Below, piece after piece: positions 32,779-43,083 of a DNA stretch of 64,000 bases. The stretch is from contig CM060703.1 of assembly GCA_030686995.1 (NCBI GenBank), forward strand, positions 118,030,861 through 118,094,860, in the 5' to 3' direction. This DNA is from Artemisia argyi. Its lineage: Eukaryota > Streptophyta > Magnoliopsida > Asterales > Asteraceae. Under the pieces are notes generated by a model. The model made no database searches and had not been told where the DNA came from. It saw only the letters and a list, made by a program, of their open reading frames with translations. Position 1 is the first letter of the stretch, and each line of letters starts with the position of its first letter. The position numbers and the translations under genes were made by a program.

Positions 32779-35700
32779 GTGTGCCTCAAAGTTTGTTTGG
32801 AACCGGATGAATGGATTAAAGATAGCGGTTGTTCAAGGCACATGACAGGTAACAAAATCCTCTTCACTACTTATCACAAATGTGATGGAGGTAATGTTAC
32901 GTTTGGTAGTAAAGCTAAGAGCAAAATCATCGGAAAAGGTACAATCTCTCATGACTCCCTTTTTATAGATGATGTAGCTCATGTTGATAACTTAGGTTTT
33001 AATCTTCTTAGTATTATAATGTGCTTTTTAGTGAAAACAGTAGTAAAATACTTAAAGATGGTATAACCATAGCCAAAGGTGTTCTTAAGAACAACGTATA
33101 CGTCATGATGATGGATCCAACATCTAGAGACAAACTTTGTCTTACCTCATTAGATGAATCTTCAACTTTATGCAATAGACGTTTAGGACACGCTAACATG
33201 AGACTAATTCAAAACCTCTCCTCCAAAGACTTAGTTCGAAACCTACCTAATTTGAAATATGACCAACACTTTTGTGATGCTTGCAAAGTCGGTAAACAAG
33301 TCCATAGTAGCCATAAGGCTAAAAACTTGGTTTCTACATCTAGGTGTCTAGAACTTTTGCATATGGATTTATTTGGTCCATCCGCTATACAAAGTTATGG
33401 AGGTAACTTCTACACTTTGGTCATAGTTGATGATTACTCAAGATATACTTGGACAAAATTTTTGAAAAGTAAAAATGAAGCTTTTAATAAATTTGAGATT
33501 CTAAGTAAGAAAATTCAAAATCAAGTAGGGTCTAATATTGTGTCTATTAGAAAGGATCACGGTCGTGAATTTGATAATGAATTTCAATTTGGAAACTTTT
33601 GTGATATTAATGGTATTACTCATAACTTTTTGGCTCCACGTACCCCTCAATCTAATGGTGTAGTAGAACGTAAAAACCGGACATTGCAAGAGATGAGTAG
33701 AACAATGCTTAATGAACAAAACATTCCACAAAATTTTTGGTGTAATGCCGTTGACACATCAACGTACATTTTAAATCGAGTCTTAATTAGACCATTTTTG
33801 AACAAAACTCCTTATGAACTATATAAAGGTAAAAAGCCTATATTAGGATACTTTAGAGTGTTTGGGAGTAAATGTTTCATTCTTAACACCAAGGATTATC
33901 TCACCAAATTTGACCCAAAGTCTTATGAAGGTGTATTTCTTGGATATTCACAAAATAGTAAAGCTTACATTGTTTTGAACTAAGAAACCTTAAGAGTCGA
34001 GGAATCATTGAATGTAACATTTGACGAGAGTCCACCTCCCTCTAAGACATCACCTTTGGTAGATGATGACTTAGTTGAAAGCCAAGCAATAGAAAGTCAA
34101 GAGATTTTAGGTAATGACAAGGAAGATGAACTATTAAACAAACAACTTGTCAATGTCAAAGAATCTAAAAGTCATCCATTAGATGGTGTCATAGGCAACA
34201 TTAACGAAAGAACACTAAGGTCAAAAGTTCAAAATGAAAGCAACTACTTTTGTTTCGTGTCAACCATTGAACCGAAAAACATTAATGAAGCCATTAAAGA
34301 TGAGTCTTGGGTAATTGCAATGCAAGAAGAGTTAAACCAATTTGTTAGGAATGATGTATGGACACTAGTTCCTCAACGAAAGAGTCAAACTATAATTGAT
34401 AACAAAATGGGTCTTTCGAAATAAAATGGATGAAAATGGAATTGTGTCTAGAAACAAAGCTAGGCTAGTTGCACAAGGATATAACCGACAAGAAGGCATT
34501 GACTACGATGAAACTTTTGCTCCGGTTGCTAGGCTCGAGTCAATTAGAATCTTACTTGCATATGCATGTGCACACAATTTTAAACTCTTTCAAATTGACG
34601 TCAAAGGTGCATTTCTAAACGGAGTCATTAATGAAGAAGTGTATGTTGCTCAACCACCGGGCTTCATCGATTTTGAAAAACCAAATCATGTTTACAAACT
34701 TAAAAAGGCTCTTTACGGACTTAAGCAAGCTCCAAAAGCATGGTATGATCGACTTAAAACCTTCCTAGTTGACCATAAGTATACCATGGGCTTAGTTGAT
34801 AAATACTCTCTTCACTAAGAAGAAAGATTCACATATTATCATAGTCCAAATCTATATTGATGACATTATATTTGGATCAACTTGTCAAGAATTATGTGTG
34901 GATTTCTCAAAAATCATGCATGACGAGTTTGAAATGAGTATGATGGGAGAACTCAACTTTTTCCTAGGACTCCAAATTAAACAACTAGAAGATGGTATCT
35001 TCTTTAACCAATCTAAATATATTAAGGACATGCTTAAGAAATTTGGATTAGAAGATTCGAAACCAATCAAAACTCCCATGTCCACGGAAACTAAACTCAC
35101 CAAGGATGAGGAAAGTGAATCCGTAGATAGCACTAAATATAGAGGTATGGTCGGTAGTCTACTTTACTTAACGGCTAGTAGACCCGGTATTATGTTTAGT
35201 GTTTGTCTATGTGATCGTTTTCAAGAAGATCCTAAGACTACTCATCTCGAAGCCGTTAAAAGAATTTTTAGGTATATTATGGGCACTACACATTTCGATT
35301 TATGGTATCCCAAAGGAACGGGAATAGACACCATAGTGTCAATGTTTTAAAAATCGTGCCTAAGGCGTGCCTACTCTCTAAATCCCACGAGTCTCCAGCC
35401 TTTGGGATTTTTTTAGATCGAGGCTCACGACATGAATGAATCCCGTAAAAATCACAGCGCTTTGAGGATTTTTGCGCTTTAGCGCCTTGGGGATTTGTGC
35501 ACCTAAAAGATGTAACGGGGTTTTGGTCTTTTTTTTTCTTAATAGTAAGATACATTTTGGGCTTACATGTTATATACATTTGGCCCTTTAAGTTATAAAG
35601 TATTTAATAACCCTAATATTTTAGAAAATAACTAAAACACACAATCAACAAAGAACTATGTTTTTTTTGTAATCTAATGTCTAAGAATAGTAGCTTATTA

Positions 35701-36590
35701 CCATATACAAATGTTGTTTCTTTAGTGTTAAGTGTTACCAAATAACTATAGATTTTTTGTTGTTGATAGTTGATAGTTTGATGCATGGTAATTTGTTAAA
35801 TTTTATAAGTCATAAACTCATATATTGTAATGTATATTCAGGAATTTAGGGTAGTTCATGGATTCTGATATGTTGCTTGCTTAATATTTTGGGTTTAAAT
35901 GCAACCTTTGTTAGATGTAATAACTATTAAGTAGCATTATGCATTGAATATTGATATTTTTGTATTATTTAAGCTGCATAAGTTGTCACATATGTTATAA
36001 AAAAAACCTAAATGTATAGTGCGCCTCATATGTATGAATCCCGCGCCTTAGTTTGCGACTCGACTCGAGGCTCTTTGACCCCCTTTGCGCCTTAGTGCGC
36101 CTTGAGCTTTTCAGAACATTGCATAGTGTATGCCGACTCGGATCATGCCGGTGACTATGTTGATAGAAAAAGTACAAGTGGTATTTGTACTTTTTTTGGA
36201 CATTGTCTCACCTAATGGTTCTATAAGAAGCAAACGGCTCTTGCTATCTCAACAACGGAAGCCGAGTACGTTTCGGCCGGAAAGGCATGTCAACAAGCTC
36301 TTTGGATGAAGCAAGCTCTTGCCGATTACGGAATTCAAATTAACGACATCACAATTCTTTGTGACAACAAAGGTGCCATTGATCTTAGCAAAAACCCGGT
36401 TCAACATGCTCGTACCAAACATATTGAAATCCGTCATTATTTCCTTCATGACAACGTTCAAAAAGGAAATATCTCAATTGAGAAAGTTTCTTCCAAAGAC
36501 AACATAGCCGACATTCTCACAAAACCCCTTAAACGTGAACCTTTTAACCTTCTTAGGCTAGGCTTAGGACTCATGGAACCTACGTTGTAG
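32779..36590 (+). pseudogene. Pol of element E, broken and split by a MITE
   Basis: Protease motif DSGCSRHMTG (about 32822), pre-integrase with RLGHANMRLIQ, integrase zinc part (CDACKVGKQVHSSHKA), and catalytic blocks LHMDLFGP, RKDHGREFDN and [59 protein letters not shown] and the catalytic YIDD (34853-34864). RNase H: STTEAEYVSAG, CDNKGAIDLSKNP, IEIRHYFLHD, ADILTKPLK. Lesions: a deletion around 33012 (F keeps the missing bases), TAA at 33981-33983, a 1-nt loss near 34405, a frame change near 34796, the MITE at 35340-36121, and a nonsense codon near 36212. The stop is at 36588-36590. Confidence 0.88.
35340..36121. mobile_element. hAT-like MITE, 782 bp
   Basis: Inserted in E pol with an 8 bp TSD, CATAGTGT (35332-35339 and 36122-36129). 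The ends are inverted repeats: CAATGTTTTAAAAATCG at the left, CAATGTTCTGAAAAGCTC read inward from the right. Both ends carry GC-rich arms with AAGGCGTGCC/AAGGCGCACT. No transposase is encoded. F has the uninterrupted sequence (ACCATAGTGTATGCC on its coding strand, about 52566-52580), confirming the exact empty site. Confidence 0.9.
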
Positions 36591-36647
36591 TTCTGGACAT
36601 TAGACAAAAATCACAAAAATCGAAACAAATCCATAACTCTTTTTCTC

Positions 36648-36747
36648 AGCAGGGTCGGCGGAACCCTCAGACACAACGGACGGAACCCAATTCAGGGGTC
36701 CGCCGTATCCGCCGACCTGCAGAACCAATATTTTTGTTTATATTAAA
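36648..36747 (+). promoter_or_regulatory. Post-pol palindromic module with TATA-like site, candidate internal promoter
   Basis: The module (36648-36723) repeats the LTR design GGCGGAACCC, CGGACGGAACCC, GGGTCCGCCGTATCCGCC and CTGCAG. TTTATATTAA (36737-36746) follows 13-14 bp after CTGCAG, nearly the LTR spacing. F has both (52058-52133, minus strand). Confidence 0.5.
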
Positions 36748-36864
36748 CCAAACACCCATTATCTCATACCATCACTTCCAAACTGTTACTATTCACTTTA
36801 CCATCCATCCATACCTACGATTTATTGGTCTTCCTTTCACTCACATTGCAAATCAATCATCATT

Positions 36865-37418
36865 GTAAGTATTCTAAACTTGATTACAATCCTGATCTGA
36901 GTCTAGGAATTCTATTTTTTCACAAAAACAAAAACTTGGGGTTATGCATTAACTTGAGAAACTCATGCATGAAATTAGGTGTTTAACAAAACTAATCATG
37001 TTCCCCATAGTTAGGAATTGAATTCTTACTAAGTGTAAACATGTTTGCTAAAACACCCCATGACAAATTTTTCCAAAAATTTCTCACAAATAGGACAAAT
37101 ATTTTTTCGTCTCACATTGAGAATACAAAATCAAAACGTTATGTTTCAAACATCACTTGCATAATGTCTCTTGAATGCTAAAGGGAATACATAACCAGTA
37201 TGTATTTTCGGGTACATTCAAATGAAGCTACATTGAACTAGGAGCGTTTGGGTTATCTTTTGTTTTATAACAAAACTTGCATTATAAAACGTTTTTGAAG
37301 CATCAAAATGAGTCAAGATAACCACACCTCCACATTGTTTTCATATAGGCACACACTAGAACATCCACATTATAATAATAGTTTACTTAAACTAAAATGT
37401 GAAATTTTGTTGTTCTAG
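36865..37418 (+). other. Predicted intron before ORF3 of element E
   Basis: Donor ATT|GTAAGTATT at 36865; acceptor TTTTGTTGTTCTAG|GAATCATC ending at 37418, 8 nt before the ORF3 ATG. F has both sites, and its interval (51362-51915) has exactly the same length, 554 bp. Confidence 0.5.
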
Positions 37419-37426
37419 GAATCATC

Positions 37427-38536
37427 ATGCCTCCTCTAACCCACTACGACTACAAGGACACCATTAAGTACCTACCAAAATACCACAAAACCAAAGGCCT
37501 TACCCCAAACCAAGTCAATGTTTTCAAAGCCTTAGAAAAACACTATGTCCATGAGGGTAGAACCATTGACCCGTCCTTCCTTGAAGGCACAAACCTTTAC
37601 ACCGAATTTGCCACAATCAACTTTGAGTGTCTTTTGGAAATCAACGAGTCTATTTGTCCTAGGTTCATTTTGGAATTCTATGCATCCGTTGTCCTCTCCA
37701 CGGATGATTATGGTCGAATGTCTATCAACTTTAGGGCTAGTGGTCATCAATACTCCTTCACTCTTGAGGAGTTTGCTCAAATCCTAGGTGTCCCAAACCA
37801 TGGTACTTGCATCTACTCCGACTTGCACTCCCTCTCAACTCTTGACACCCTCCATGACCGCATCCATCCTTATGACACACCTCTTGTGTCAAAAGATGTA
37901 CTTCGTGACCACCTCTCTGTTAGGAAAACCAACACTAGGAGAACCCGTTCGGGAAATGAGGTCGATAAGGACCCATATGGAATGGAAATGAATAAACTCA
38001 AGCCCCAATTCAAGAAATGGGAGGAAGTCCTTAGAGCAAATGTCATTAGCACCATAGGAAACCGAGATCATATCAATCTTTGCCTTTGTTACATGCTCTA
38101 CTCTTTGTTCGTTAGGCAAGCCTTCAACCTTGCCTACTACATGGCCAAGAGAATGGCCGACATTCCCGTGCATGGCACAACGGCTATGCCGTATGGAATG
38201 CTCTTGACCCGTCTCTTTAGGTTCATCTCTCCCATTCCACCAACTCCAAATGATCTTCGTCTTGACTACTCGCTCATTCCACACACCTTTGTCCCACTTA
38301 GTGATAAGACAGTTTACAAAGCCCAAGGAAAACGTCCTCATCTTCCTACATCCTCATCATCTTCCTCAATGAGTGAAGATGACTCTTTGCCCAACTCTAG
38401 GCTCCCACCTCTCGAAAACCTATCCCAACTTCCGGATATTCCAAATGAGTCGGCGGAGTTCAAGCAAACAAAGGGGATGTTTAAGAATCTTGGAAGATTC
38501 CTTGGAAAGCTCAAGAACAAGATTGACCGTCAATAA
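37427..38536 (+). CDS. ORF3 of element E, 369 aa, unknown function
   Basis: Uninterrupted frame, MPPLTHYDYKDTIKYLPKYH to the TAA at 38536. The middle (about residues 78-130) has ICPRFILEFYASVVLS, FRASGHQYSFTLEEFAQILG and VPNHGTCIYSDL. That layout resembles the 'putative plant transposon protein' or plant-mobile-domain type, where a strand is followed by a 'TLEEVAxLLG(V/L)P' helix. I infer this without a search. Residues 150-250 are helical and basic (RRTRSGNEVDKDPYG ... FKKWEEVLRANVI). The tail has a Ser run (SSSSSSMSEDDS), acidic and Pro-rich, and ends with an amphipathic basic helix (GMFKNLGRFLGKLKNKIDRQ). No signal peptide or clear membrane segment is present, so a classical envelope protein is unlikely. 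F carries the same ORF, damaged. Confidence 0.75.
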   Translation: MPPLTHYDYKDTIKYLPKYHKTKGLTPNQVNVFKALEKHYVHEGRTIDPSFLEGTNLYTEFATINFECLLEINESICPRFILEFYASVVLSTDDYGRMSINFRASGHQYSFTLEEFAQILGVPNHGTCIYSDLHSLSTLDTLHDRIHPYDTPLVSKDVLRDHLSVRKTNTRRTRSGNEVDKDPYGMEMNKLKPQFKKWEEVLRANVISTIGNRDHINLCLCYMLYSLFVRQAFNLAYYMAKRMADIPVHGTTAMPYGMLLTRLFRFISPIPPTPNDLRLDYSLIPHTFVPLSDKTVYKAQGKRPHLPTSSSSSSMSEDDSLPNSRLPPLENLSQLPDIPNESAEFKQTKGMFKNLGRFLGKLKNKIDRQ

Positions 38537-39531
38537 GTGCGGGTGTGTAGGAGTGTTTGGCACTAGGTGCTATTTGAACAATTTGGTCGTTTAAACTATG
38601 TTTCTGATGTATTTGTGTGTTGGTACAATGTTTGATACTATTTGGAACATGTATCATCTAACCATGATGCAGGTAGACAACTTTTGGCAAGTTGTCAAAT
38701 TTTCATGATTATGATATCTTCACTAAGTATAGTGAAATTCTCGACCTCAAGGTCAAAGTCCTATGGTATGTGTGTTTACATGTCTATTTTTTGCATTGCC
38801 TAACCAGAAATGCATTATCTTTTTGATTTTAGGAGTTTTCGAAAAATTTGAAAATCATCTCGCGGGTCAAAATCGCGGACTGCCAAAATTTTCAGGCCTG
38901 GCGGATCTGGCGGTACCCAAAATTGGGTTCCGCCAGTGTATTTTCTGGGCAACCCAGAAATGGCCCAACGGACCGGACGGAACCCTCACACGGGTTCCGC
39001 CTATGTATCCTGAAGGTTCCGCCAGTTTCCTGCAGAAAATTTTTTTAGTTTCCAACATTTCAACATCCAAACACCAAAATACAATCCTTTTAGATAGAAA
39101 CCAATTTCCTGCAATTTGTTTAGCACAATAGGGTGCTTCTCATTCCTTATAACTCAAACAAAACTATTTCCCGCCAAATTTTAAAAATAGCCATAAGCAC
39201 CCCAAGGAACCTTCACACATAAAGGAATGAACCCTTCCAAAGGTTCCTTGAAATCCCTGAGATTTATCCTTCAACAAATTTACCAAAACCACTAAGCATT
39301 TAGTGCAAATCTTGTCTTCTCACTTCACCATTTTCAATGGATTGACTTCAATGATATGACTACCCACAATTTGTTTTCCAAATCATTAGGAACCTACATT
39401 TTTGTATGGCCTAGCATCAAATCCAAACACTCCTTCCCATACTCCTTCATCACTATAAATTAAACCATCATAAACACTATCAAATCACACCTTCTTCATC
39501 ACAATTTCTTAACTTCTAAATCATTTTAACC
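38537..39531 (+). promoter_or_regulatory. Spacer between ORF3 and ORF4 with palindromic modules and TATA box
   Basis: Two palindromes occur at 38894-39035: GGCGGTACCC...GGGTTCCGCC, then GGACGGAACCC...GGGTTCCGCC, AAGGTTCCGCC and CTGCAG. CACTATAAATTAAACC (TATAAATTA, 39454-39462) lies 78 bp before the ORF4 ATG and is followed by a CA/CT-rich leader, the normal form of a plant 5' UTR. F keeps both features (module 49748-49888; TATA near 49333-49341, minus strand). Confidence 0.5.
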
Positions 39532-40440
39532 ATGACTAAGTCAACAATCACCTCTCAACCATCACGACTCATACGGAGAACCGCCCGGATAAGTGTTAAA
39601 CCACTTTGGACTAACCAATCCATCAACCTAAGCTCCTCATCCTCAGATGAATTTACATCACCAATAAAAAATGAACAGTTTTTAAACCTTGCATCTCCAT
39701 CTCCATCAACCAATGAACCCAATGAGCTCACTCCACCACCAACTAAATCACCCATTGACCTAACTCCACCAAGTGCTCCAACCCAACCATCCAAAACTCC
39801 ATCACCATCACCATTACCCAAACTTGAACCTATGGAGCTATTTGGGTCTCCTCCAACATCACCACACCCTTTTGTCCAAGATCTCAATGATCTTCCACCA
39901 AGACCATCACAACCACCACCTTTTGCAAATGAAACACCAAGGTCAATTATTGACCACAATGAGCATTTTAACCACACCCAATCACCACAACAAGTGTACC
40001 ATCAACCCAAACCATTGTTGTTTCACCCTATTTACCATGACATCCATGGTCCTCTTTATGGAGAACCAAATTTTGAAAACCATGATCACCCTACTCCACC
40101 ACATTCTCAAGCCCAAACCTTTGAGTATTTCTTTCCTTCATATGAGGAAATCCAAAGCATGGTTGAGAATCACCTCCATCAAGCAATGGAATTTCAAACC
40201 ACCTTGATTGACTCAATACCAAACCCATCCTCCACCCAAGAACCAAAAACCAACCAACCCTAAAACCAAGAAACCAAAACCAACCCATTTCCACCCACTC
40301 ATCCCCATGTTTGCTCAAATTGTGAGCAAATGGGTGAAAGCATCAAAATGTTGCTTCACCAATTCCAAGATGAAACCCGTTTTGCATTCCAACACGTCAT
40401 AGAACGTTTGGATTCTCTTTCCCACCCAAACAAATCCTAG
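39532..40440 (+). pseudogene. ORF4 of element E, 302 codons with one nonsense codon
   Basis: Starts MTKSTITSQPSRLIRRTARI and stops at 40438-40440. The N-terminal half is Ser/Pro/Thr-rich and probably disordered (PSPSTNEPNELTPPPTK, TPSPSPLPKLEP). The middle holds QPKPLLFHPIYHDIHGPLYG and an aromatic patch (FEYFFPSYEEIQSMVENHLH). The C terminus has C-x2-C (HVCSNCEQMGESIK) and a helical segment (MLLHQFQDETRFAFQHVIER). A single in-frame TAA at 40261-40263 breaks it; F has a Ser codon (TCA) there. F keeps an ORF4 of identical length (909 nt). No known domain recognised; neighbours suggest a joint role with ORF3. Confidence 0.7.
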
Positions 40441-40979
40441 ACAACCCTTGGAGGCCTTTTGCCCCATTTAGGAAAGTAGGATTTGATTTTCGTTTATTTT
40501 CTTGGTTATTTTTAGTTTTTTTTAGTAATAGAAGAATCTTTCCCATTTCTTGTCTTTGACTTTTAAAAGTAAAATTTTACATGGAATGATATTTCTTTCT
40601 ACTTACTTACTTGCATTGTTGGTTGATCATTTTTGTGTTGTCATTGTGGTTGCAATGTGTGTGGTAACTACAAGCTTGACTATATATATCACCAACTAAC
40701 CATTTTTTTTGTAGGATCAAAATCCATGTTTCCCATCTTGGCACTCCTTTTAGGGGGAGTAACAACCAAGGGGGAGCACGTGCATTATTCCGCTTCGCTA
40801 CTCTACTTTTTGTTTCGAAAAAAGGGGGAGAAATATATTAAACCGTTAAAACTTAATATGATTTTCATCACTTAAGTAAAACAAGTTTAATATAATTTTT
40901 TTTAAGTCTTAAACATCAAGATTTTGTGAGTTACTTAAAAACAAAGTTTATGTTTTGTCATCAACAAAAAGGGGGAGAT
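40441..40979 (+). other. Region before the E 3' LTR with repeated polypurine boxes
   Basis: No gene. GGGGGAG boxes at about 40752 (TTTTAGGGGGAGTAAC), 40769 (CAAGGGGGAGCACGTG), 40823 (AAAAAAGGGGGAGAAAT) and 40966-40979 (AAAAAGGGGGAGAT). The last is the functional polypurine tract next to the LTR. Multiple such boxes are typical of Sireviruses. Confidence 0.8.
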
Positions 40980-42073
40980 TGTTAATACAAATATCGCCTA
41001 AAAACGTTATTTATATTTTACGATCTTTGCTAAGTTTTGTTAACGACAAAATGTAAACTTTAGTTTCTAAGTAAAACAAAATCTTAGTTTTAAAGACTTG
41101 CATAAACTAGACATTTGCTACATTTTACATTTCATAAAACACAACACTTTTTATTTCATAAAATAGAAATGTCACATCACATTTATGGCAAGTTTTGTCA
41201 ATATACATTTATGGAAAGAAAGTGTGTTTGACTAACCATATGTTTGCTTGCAAGTTTTGTGTTTGACTAGGTATAATGAGATGTGACATTGTTTGATTTG
41301 CAAGATTTATCGCAAAACCAACTGCAAGCCCGGCGGAACCCTGGGGGTACACGGGCGGAAGCCATCTGAGGGTTCCGCCGTATCCGCCAGGCCTGCAGAA
41401 GGTTTTGCTATAAATACTAAGCCATAAGTTTGATTTTTGGATCATCACTCTACATCATACTTACACACATTCATTCATTCTTTCATCTAACCCTTTAACA
41501 TTTCATATGTGAAGTTTCTTTTTGTAGCAAATAGATTCACGAGTTCATAAAAAATTACAAGTATTCAACACAACGTTGCAAGACTTGTTAGCTTAGCATT
41601 GTGTAGACTTGTGTAGTTTACACTTCATTTGATTGTGTATTTTCAGTAGTGATCGGTTAGTATTTTAGTCCTCAAAATACAAAGTGTGACGGGAGTTGTT
41701 GTACCCTTGTAAAAGAACTAACGGGAGTAGTTGTACCCTTGTAAAAGAACTCGACATCTAGCTTAGTGTCGGTAAACGTGTATAAGCGACGTGTAAGGTT
41801 TTCTCCGCCGGTGAAATGAGCTTGTTGACTAGTGAAAGAAACTCTCGTGTTGGATACTCGGGGCGTGGACGTAGGGCAAGGAAAAAGAGTCCTTGTACCC
41901 GAACCATGATAATACTCGTGTTGTGGTTTAATCGTTTCTTTCATTTACTTGCAGGTTATATATTGTGTTTGTGTATATATATCTTTGATCAAACGGAAAG
42001 TTTCAAAGCTAATCAAACAAGTTTAAAAGATATTAATCGGTAAACTATTCAACCCCCCTTCTAGTTTTCCACA
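40980..42073 (+). repeat. 3' LTR of element E
   Basis: Begins TGTTAATACAAATATCGCC and ends TTTTCCACA; contains the palindromic module (41323-41398) and TATA box. Differs from the 5' LTR by scattered substitutions and very small indels. Confidence 0.9.
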
Positions 42074-42914
42074 CACCTTGTGTCCACTTATGATTGTGTG
42101 AAACTTGTATATAATTGAGTAGATTTTATTGATTCCTTGTTGATGTTTGTGTCTATCTTCATCAATTAGGGTGTGAAACTTCGATTGGTCTAATTGGTTT
42201 AGCTTATAATTCTATTTCCTGTTGTCTCTTGTTTAATTGAATGAATTCGATGTTAGGCTTAAGAAAACTGGCAGACTTCCAATTGGTAACTTGCTTGAAC
42301 ATCTTAAGAAACATGATCGGAGGTGTACTATGATTATATGGTTGTATTTAATGCATAAGCGAATTCTAGTGATCCCATGTTAGGAGCTTTTAGTCGGCTC
42401 GACATAGGAGTGAAGTAGGAGCTTATAGAGTTAGGGAAGATCGTTCACGGCCCTACGAGTGGTATTAAGGAATATAACCCGTCAATTAAAACAAGGTGTG
42501 ACAATTAAATAGGAAGAATTGGATAGCTAGCAAGGAGTAATACATCATAGGTAGACATGCTTCACTTCCCTTGTAGAACCCTAGTTTATTTTCCTACACT
42601 TTAGTTTTTAGTAGTAGCTTTTGGGTTAGTTGATCAGCTACTAATTCCGCCCCTCCTTCTAAAACTGAGATTTTACTTGCTTTTATTTAAAATATAAAAA
42701 TACAAAAAGAATCATCCCTCACCTCTAGACCTAGTTAGATTAATTTCAATCCTAACGAACACTATTCTTTGAGTTGAATGATCAATCCCCCGGTACTTGT
42801 CACTATACTATACTACAACGGTCAGGTACACTGCTTGGTGGGGATTGCAAGCTTCTCAAGATCCCTTGAGAAGTAAAACCTTTTGCGAGGGTGCAATTCC
42901 ACGCAACAAGTTTT

Positions 42915-42933
42915 TAGCGCCGCAGCCCGGGGA
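42915..42933 (+). other. Primer binding site of element D, diverged tRNA-Asp type
   Basis: TAGCGCCGCAGCCCGGGGA resembles TGGCGCCGTTGCCGGGGA with three substitutions and one inserted C, placed 6 bp after the LTR. Confidence 0.7.
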
Positions 42934-43083
42934 ATAGTTATTGTTTAGGTTGAAATTTATTTTGATTAAGTATACTCATTAGATTCCTATCAAGTGAGAT
43001 TTTTATTTTCTTTTTATTTGTTTTCTTGTAGTCTATCTTTTTCTTTGTGCCCTTTGTTTGTAAAACCATTTTCATTTGTCTCC

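Larger units (their letters stand above)
29970..42073 (+). mobile_element. Element E, complete Sirevirus-like copia retrotransposon
   Basis: LTRs of about 1.09 kb, exact TSD CACCT (29965-29969 and 42074-42078), and a Met-tRNA primer site. Gene order is gag, protease, integrase, RT, RNase H, then two further ORFs. Four GGGGGAG polypurine-like boxes precede the 3' LTR, a known hallmark of Sireviruses. A hAT-like MITE interrupts the RNase H junction. Total 12.1 kb, about 11.3 kb without the MITE. Confidence 0.9.
29111..42908 (+). repeat. 5' LTR of element D, split by E
   Basis: Parts 29111-29969 and 42079-42908, about 1.69 kb in total. It begins with a hairpin (CGAAAAG ... CTTTTCG at 29118-29139). 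Six palindromic TGACGGCGTCA-type modules (29384-29740) are followed by a TATA box at 29764 and then by facing telo-box-like motifs (CCCTAAACCCTAA, 29800; TAGGGTTTAG, 29821). The second part shows no gene; it runs up to CACGCAACA. Confidence 0.85.

Noticed and set aside
37427..38536. Envelope protein assigned to ORF3
   Set aside because: Sireviruses can carry env-like ORFs after pol, but ORF3 lacks a signal peptide and clear membrane segments; unknown function is the safer call.
38763..39131. Open frame between ORF3 and ORF4 of E
   Set aside because: It is a translation of the palindromic module; F has no matching frame of the same length and the opposite strand is open as well.
42994..43083. 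Hydrophobic N-terminal extension (MRFLFSFYLFSCSLSFSLCP) resembling a signal peptide on the element D ORF
   Set aside because: It lies in T-rich leader sequence just upstream of a better start (MADEIPF at 43084) and is not supported by any family knowledge; probably translated UTR.
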